A stretch of DNA of 47,492 bases, from NCBI RefSeq assembly GCF_900099655.1, contig NZ_FNDC01000020.1:1-47492 (forward strand). The letters run 5' to 3'. Below, in pieces: positions 44,616-47,492 of the stretch (the stretch's first letter is position 1; each line of letters opens with the position of its first letter). Source of the stretch: Planococcus glaciei. Lineage in GTDB: Bacteria > Bacillota > Bacilli > Bacillales_A > Planococcaceae. A program made the translations under genes and the position numbers. The notes under the pieces are model-generated. The model was not told the origin of the DNA, ran no database searches, and saw nothing but the letters and a program-made list of their open reading frames with translations.

Positions 44616-45059
44616 ATGTCTGAAGTACAGTTAAAAGACGCGCTTGATGCTTTGAAGTCTACAGGTGTTCGAATTACTCCACAGCGCCATGCGATTCTGG
44701 AGTATATGATCCATTCAACGATGCACCCGACAGCGGATGACATTTATCGCGCGCTTGAGAAAACTTTTCCAAATATGAGTGTTGCAACGGTTTATAACAA
44801 TTTGCGTGTGTTCAGAAAAGCAGGGCTTGTAAAAGAATTGACTTACGGAGATTCTTCCAGCCGTTTTGATTTTGTGACACACGACCACTACCATATAATT
44901 TGCAATGATTGCGGCAAAATCGTCGACTTCCATTATCCAGGACTGGATGAAGTGGAACATCTCGCTTCGCATGTTACCGGATTCCAAGTGGATTACCATC
45001 GGCTTGAAATCTATGGAACGTGCCAGGACTGTTTAGGGAAAACGGCTAAAGCCCAATAA
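44616..45059 (+). CDS. perR: Peroxide-sensing repressor PerR
   Basis: A 147-residue Fur-family repressor that senses hydrogen peroxide by iron-catalysed oxidation of metal-binding histidines. All key residues fall at the B. subtilis positions: His37, Asp85, His91, His93 and Asp104 for Fe/Mn, and Cys96, Cys99, Cys136 and Cys139 for structural zinc. The N-terminal winged helix contains [12 protein letters not shown] and [12 protein letters not shown]. The ATG at 44616 is chosen behind GTGAGGTG. Autorepression is expected from the PerR box upstream. Position before ygzB, ygxA and an rRNA operon equals that in B. subtilis. Confidence 0.95.
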   Translation: MSEVQLKDALDALKSTGVRITPQRHAILEYMIHSTMHPTADDIYRALEKTFPNMSVATVYNNLRVFRKAGLVKELTYGDSSSRFDFVTHDHYHIICNDCGKIVDFHYPGLDEVEHLASHVTGFQVDYHRLEIYGTCQDCLGKTAKAQ

Positions 45060-45090
45060 AGAACGAGCATGCTTTTGTGCTCGTTTTTTC
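45060..45090 (+). terminator. Terminator after perR
   Basis: AACGAGCA (45062-45069) and TGCTCGTT (45078-45085) form an 8-bp stem followed by a T run. Confidence 0.88.
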
Positions 45091-45111
45091 TTTTGGCCTT
45101 CTGGCAGCAAA

Positions 45112-45150
45112 TAAAAAGGTCCGCGTGAACTTGGAGTTCACGCGGACCTT
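45112..45150 (-). terminator. Terminator after ygzB
   Basis: AAGGTCCGCGTGAAC and GTTCACGCGGACCTT pair over 15 bases with a small loop. Read on the minus strand the stem is followed by TTTTTA, directly after the ygzB stop. Confidence 0.9.
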
Positions 45151-45154
45151 ATAT

Positions 45155-45508
45155 TTATATCTTCGAATTTTTTTTGTTGTAATCCTGGTTGAACTCTTTT
45201 CCTTCAAGAGCAGGATCCATTGTGAGCGGTTCGTTGCAATGCATGCAAATATCCACGCGTCCAAGCATCTTTGTATGTTTTCCGCAGTTCGGGCATTCTA
45301 CCGGAACGGTCTTCATCGATAAGAGTCCAATCCAGGCATAGACGCCTGTGCTGCCAATGATGGCAACTACACCAAGCAACATGAAGAGCACCATAACCAA
45401 CGGATGTTCTCTGAAATAAATGCCGACGTACATGATAACGATGCCGATGAAAATTAGTGCTAAGGCAAAAGTCCGGATACGGTTGATTTTATTTTTATAA
45501 GGTTTCAT
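45155..45508 (-). CDS. ygzB: YgzB/UPF0295 membrane protein with zinc ribbon
   Basis: A 117-residue protein with two membrane helices (about 12-32 and 38-63) and a C-terminal zinc-ribbon-like CPNCGK...CMHC pair of knuckles. It matches B. subtilis YgzB (UPF0295), which also lies between perR and ygxA. Function unknown. AAGGAGG lies upstream of the ATG at 45508, and TGA-TATAGT about 35 bases upstream could be an extended -10. Confidence 0.88.
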   Translation of the reverse strand: MKPYKNKINRIRTFALALIFIGIVIMYVGIYFREHPLVMVLFMLLGVVAIIGSTGVYAWIGLLSMKTVPVECPNCGKHTKMLGRVDICMHCNEPLTMDPALEGKEFNQDYNKKNSKI

Positions 45509-45726
45509 TTAATTTCTTTCCTCCTTGCATCCATCATACTATATCATAAACAAGGTGAAAAAGTGATAAAGATTAAAGCGTGCAGGAATCATGGAGAAAT
45601 ATGTCGAAATAAAGAAAAGCAGCAACAGATACATACGTAAGAAGTGGTTGAGTGATTTCGCCTTACGGGTTTTAAAAACAAGAACGAAGTGAATAAGTAT
45701 AGATAGTATTGCAAGGAGTGAAATTG

Positions 45727-46593
45727 ATGGAACAAATTCTAAGACCCATATACCAGGAACGCGCCAGCCAGGAAAGCACTCTTGGAGTGATTCTGGTTGA
45801 GAAGCGGGAAAAGGTGAGCCCAATCACCGATACATTTGATTCGATTCTGCTGATCATCACCAAGGAAAATGAAACACCGGTGTTCACCAAGCACTATACG
45901 TATCTGGATAAAAAAGCGGCCATGCATATCGTGACGGAAAAACAGCTGCATAAATGGCTGCTGCTTGGAACGAACCGGAAGATTGTGGACTGGCTGTTCC
46001 ACGGGCGCATCATATACGACCGCAACGAGTTTATGGAGAAACTCAAAACCGAATTGAAAGACTACCCGTTTTATGGACGCAAAATCAAAATGGGAATGGA
46101 ATTTGCAAAGCTCATTCGCCGCTACTTAGAAGGCAAAGTCTTCTTTGAAGAGAAAAACTATCTGGATGCCTACCACCATATCGTAGAGTCGCTTCATCAC
46201 TTGGCGAGGCTCGCTGTGCTGGAAAACGGGCTGCCGCCTGAAGTAACCGTGTGGTCGCAAGTGAAACAAATGGAGCCCGCTATATACAAACTCTATGAAG
46301 AGCTGGTCATGAGCGATGAAGCACTGGAAAAACGGTTGGAGCTTCTATTTTTGGCAAGTGAATTTTTCATTCACTCCCGCACCAAAGACGGTGCCCAGCA
46401 TATTCGAGAAGTAATGGAACAAAAAGAGAAGTGGACCATCCAGGAATTGCACGAACAGGAAGAGCTGAGAAACTACTCATCGAACCTGGAAGTCTTTATT
46501 GAGTTTCTAGTCGAAAAAGATTTGCTTTCCACTGAAAGTGTTAAGACAAAAAGCGATGGAATTTTCCACCGATATTATTATGTGAAAAACTAA
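45727..46593 (+). CDS. ygxA: YgxA nucleotidyltransferase-like protein
   Basis: A 288-residue protein matching B. subtilis YgxA, which precedes an rRNA operon there too. The first 110 residues look like a nucleotidyltransferase fold (STLGVILVEKREK, FDSILLIITKEN) but the usual GS and DxD catalytic motifs are not obvious, so activity is doubtful. The middle is helical and the C-terminal 70 residues may be a substrate-binding or winged-helix part. The ATG at 45727 follows AAGGAGTG by six bases. Confidence 0.82.
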   Translation: MEQILRPIYQERASQESTLGVILVEKREKVSPITDTFDSILLIITKENETPVFTKHYTYLDKKAAMHIVTEKQLHKWLLLGTNRKIVDWLFHGRIIYDRNEFMEKLKTELKDYPFYGRKIKMGMEFAKLIRRYLEGKVFFEEKNYLDAYHHIVESLHHLARLAVLENGLPPEVTVWSQVKQMEPAIYKLYEELVMSDEALEKRLELLFLASEFFIHSRTKDGAQHIREVMEQKEKWTIQELHEQEELRNYSSNLEVFIEFLVEKDLLSTESVKTKSDGIFHRYYYVKN

Positions 46594-46606
46594 AAGAGAA
46601 TAATTT

Positions 46607-46651
46607 ATAAAAAGAATTGATTCTTATATATTGTGGATCAATTCTTTTTTA
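46607..46651 (+). terminator. Terminator after ygxA
   Basis: AAAGAATTGAT (46611-46621) and ATCAATTCTTT (46637-46647) form an 11-bp stem with a 15-base loop, followed by T. Confidence 0.85.
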
Positions 46652-46865
46652 GTTTGGAAAAAGGCAAGGAAGGAATTATGTTGGGACTAGATAATGAAAA
46701 TCTTTAAAGAGAAAGAAGCGGTAAGTGAGGGATTAAGTAGGAAATCAAGGGAGGCAAAGGGATTGAAGCTAAACGGCTTTGGACAAACAACTGCCGGGAT
46801 TCCAAACGAAGAAACTTGCTAATAGATGAAGAAGAAAACTTTTTGAAGTTTTTTCAGTTTTAGCG
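46652..46865 (+). other. Region upstream of the rRNA promoters
   Basis: No supported gene. One plus-strand ORF of 42 codons (46694-46822) lacks a good ribosome site. The last 40 bases before P1 carry A and T tracts (46828-46860) that look like an UP element for strong rRNA promoters. Confidence 0.5.
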
Positions 46866-46895
46866 TTGACAGGAAAGCCGGATCCGTATTATGAT
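46866..46895 (+). promoter_or_regulatory. rRNA operon promoter P1
   Basis: A perfect TTGACA (46866-46871) and TATGAT (46890-46895) separated by 18 bases, with A/T tracts directly upstream. Confidence 0.8.
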
Positions 46896-46954
46896 AATAC
46901 ACGTCGCAAAGAGAGATTAAGTTTTTTCAGGATAATAAAACATTTTAAAAAAGC

Positions 46955-46983
46955 TTGACGCCAAACGACAACAATGTTAAATT
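46955..46983 (+). promoter_or_regulatory. rRNA operon promoter P2
   Basis: TTGACG (46955-46960) and TAAATT (46978-46983) are separated by 17 bases. It lies about 88 bases after P1, the usual tandem arrangement in Bacillales. Confidence 0.78.
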
Positions 46984-46989
46984 AGAGAA

Positions 46990-47234
46990 GTCGCTTTTAC
47001 AGGACGAAAACATGAACCTTGAAAACTGAACAGCAAAACGTCAACGAAAGACGTCACGAGCGCCTTGGCGCGAGAACGGCTTTTGCGAAGGTTGCCGCAG
47101 GCAATCGGAGCAAGAGTACGTAAGCAACACGGTGTTCGTGGCTTAACATACTGATCAGGCTTCGGCCAGATCAAGCGACTCGCGCACCTTTCGGGGTGGC
47201 GAGACGCCAGCAAGTATTTGAGCAATCAACTACT
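46990..47234 (+). ncRNA. rRNA leader with boxA-like antitermination element
   Basis: The transcribed leader before 16S. CCTTGAAAACTGAACA (about 47017-47032) is the sequence found before 16S and in spacers of many Bacillales rRNA operons and includes a boxA-like region. Several GC-rich dyads follow (for example GACGTC-like and CGCCTTGGCGCG), which should form the processing stem for RNase III together with the region beyond 16S. Confidence 0.7.
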
Positions 47235-47492
47235 CTATAATGGAGAGTTTGATCCTGGCTCAGGACGAACGCTGGCGGCGTGCCTAATACATGCAAGTCG
47301 AGCGGAAGTTGAAGAGCTTGCTCTTCAACTTTAGCGGCGGACGGGTGAGTAACACGTGGGCAACCTGCCCTGCAGATCGGGATAACTCCGGGAAACCGGT
47401 GCTAATACCGAATAGTTTTGGGTCCCTCCTGGGACCCAACGGAAAGACGGTTTCGGCTGTCACTGCAGGATGGGCCCGCGGCGCATTAGCTA
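47235..47492 (+). rRNA. 16S ribosomal RNA, 5' part (cut by window edge)
   Basis: GAGAGTTTGATCCTGGCTCAG and the following conserved positions mark the 5' end; the mature end is set about nine bases before GAGAG by comparison with B. subtilis. About 258 bases are visible, through variable region V1 (hairpin GTTGAAGAGC/GCTCTTCAAC) and into V2. The V1-V2 sequence reads like Planococcus and close relatives. Confidence 0.97.

Noticed and set aside
45539..45823. 94-codon hydrophobic minus-strand ORF between ygzB and ygxA
   Set aside because: It overlaps the start of ygxA and its promoter region, has no ribosome site, and its hydrophobic look is due to AT-rich sequence.
46694..46822. 42-codon ORF upstream of the rRNA promoters
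   Set aside because: No good ribosome site and no recognisable feature. I note it in the region entry but do not call it a gene.

Overview
The window is a piece of chromosome from a Gram-positive bacterium of the Bacillales, most likely Planococcaceae (Planococcus or a close relative). Support comes from the 5' part of a 16S rRNA gene at the right edge, strong AAGGAGG-type ribosome binding sites, frequent TTG and GTG starts, and gene order. From about 26.3 kb to the end the order follows Bacillus subtilis from yfhF to the rrnD operon: yfhF, recX, yfhH, yfhJ, yfhP, mutY, fabL, ygaC, ygaD, ygaE, gsaB, bcp, perR, ygzB, ygxA, rrn. The small spore protein genes sspK and sspE, which B. subtilis carries inside this block, are not seen, which fits a non-sporing relative.

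Layout. Bases 1-345 are the 3' end of a group II intron (maturase C-terminus plus RNA domains V and VI). Next come a YfmL-type RNA helicase overlapping an M29 aminopeptidase, an exported SGNH hydrolase, an unlisted 45-residue cationic protein and an M20 peptidase. A complete TPP riboswitch with its terminator then controls the thiamine transporter gene thiT. Map, a TspO-like membrane protein, an M3 oligoendopeptidase, a GNAT acetyltransferase, a DinB-like protein and a beta-carbonic anhydrase follow. A minus-strand block ampS - small membrane protein - mreBH has the same order as B. subtilis ampS-ykpC-mreBH.

From 14.4 to 18.9 kb lie a pseudouridine catabolism pair (psuK with an N-terminal helix-turn-helix, psuG) and a translationally coupled flavin monooxygenase/methyltransferase pair. 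The latter ends in a composite inverted-repeat element (about 18.87-19.26 kb) with one repeat nested in another. From 19.3 to 26.3 kb are yfkK, an alanine/sodium symporter, a YtxH-like stress protein behind a SigB-type promoter, a YihY-type membrane protein, small regulatory or hypothetical genes, an OsmC protein, an MFS transporter and an RlmCD/YfjO-type RNA methyltransferase.

An App/Dpp-type peptide ABC operon (34.2-39.9 kb, gene order D-F-A-B-C) interrupts the conserved block between ygaD and ygaE. It has a good promoter, CodY-like boxes and an internal terminator after the binding-protein gene. Before perR sit a 2-hydroxyacid dehydrogenase and a cobalamin adenosyltransferase. perR itself has an almost perfect PerR box next to its promoter. 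The window ends in an rRNA operon with two tandem promoters.

Working themes are peptide use (two M29 enzymes, M20, M3, Map and the peptide ABC importer), peroxide defence (PerR, Bcp, OsmC) and DNA/RNA upkeep (MutY, RecX, YfmL, RNA methyltransferase). I found no CRISPR array, no tRNA gene and no prophage. All identifications come from reading the translations and comparing them with families from memory; no database search was run.
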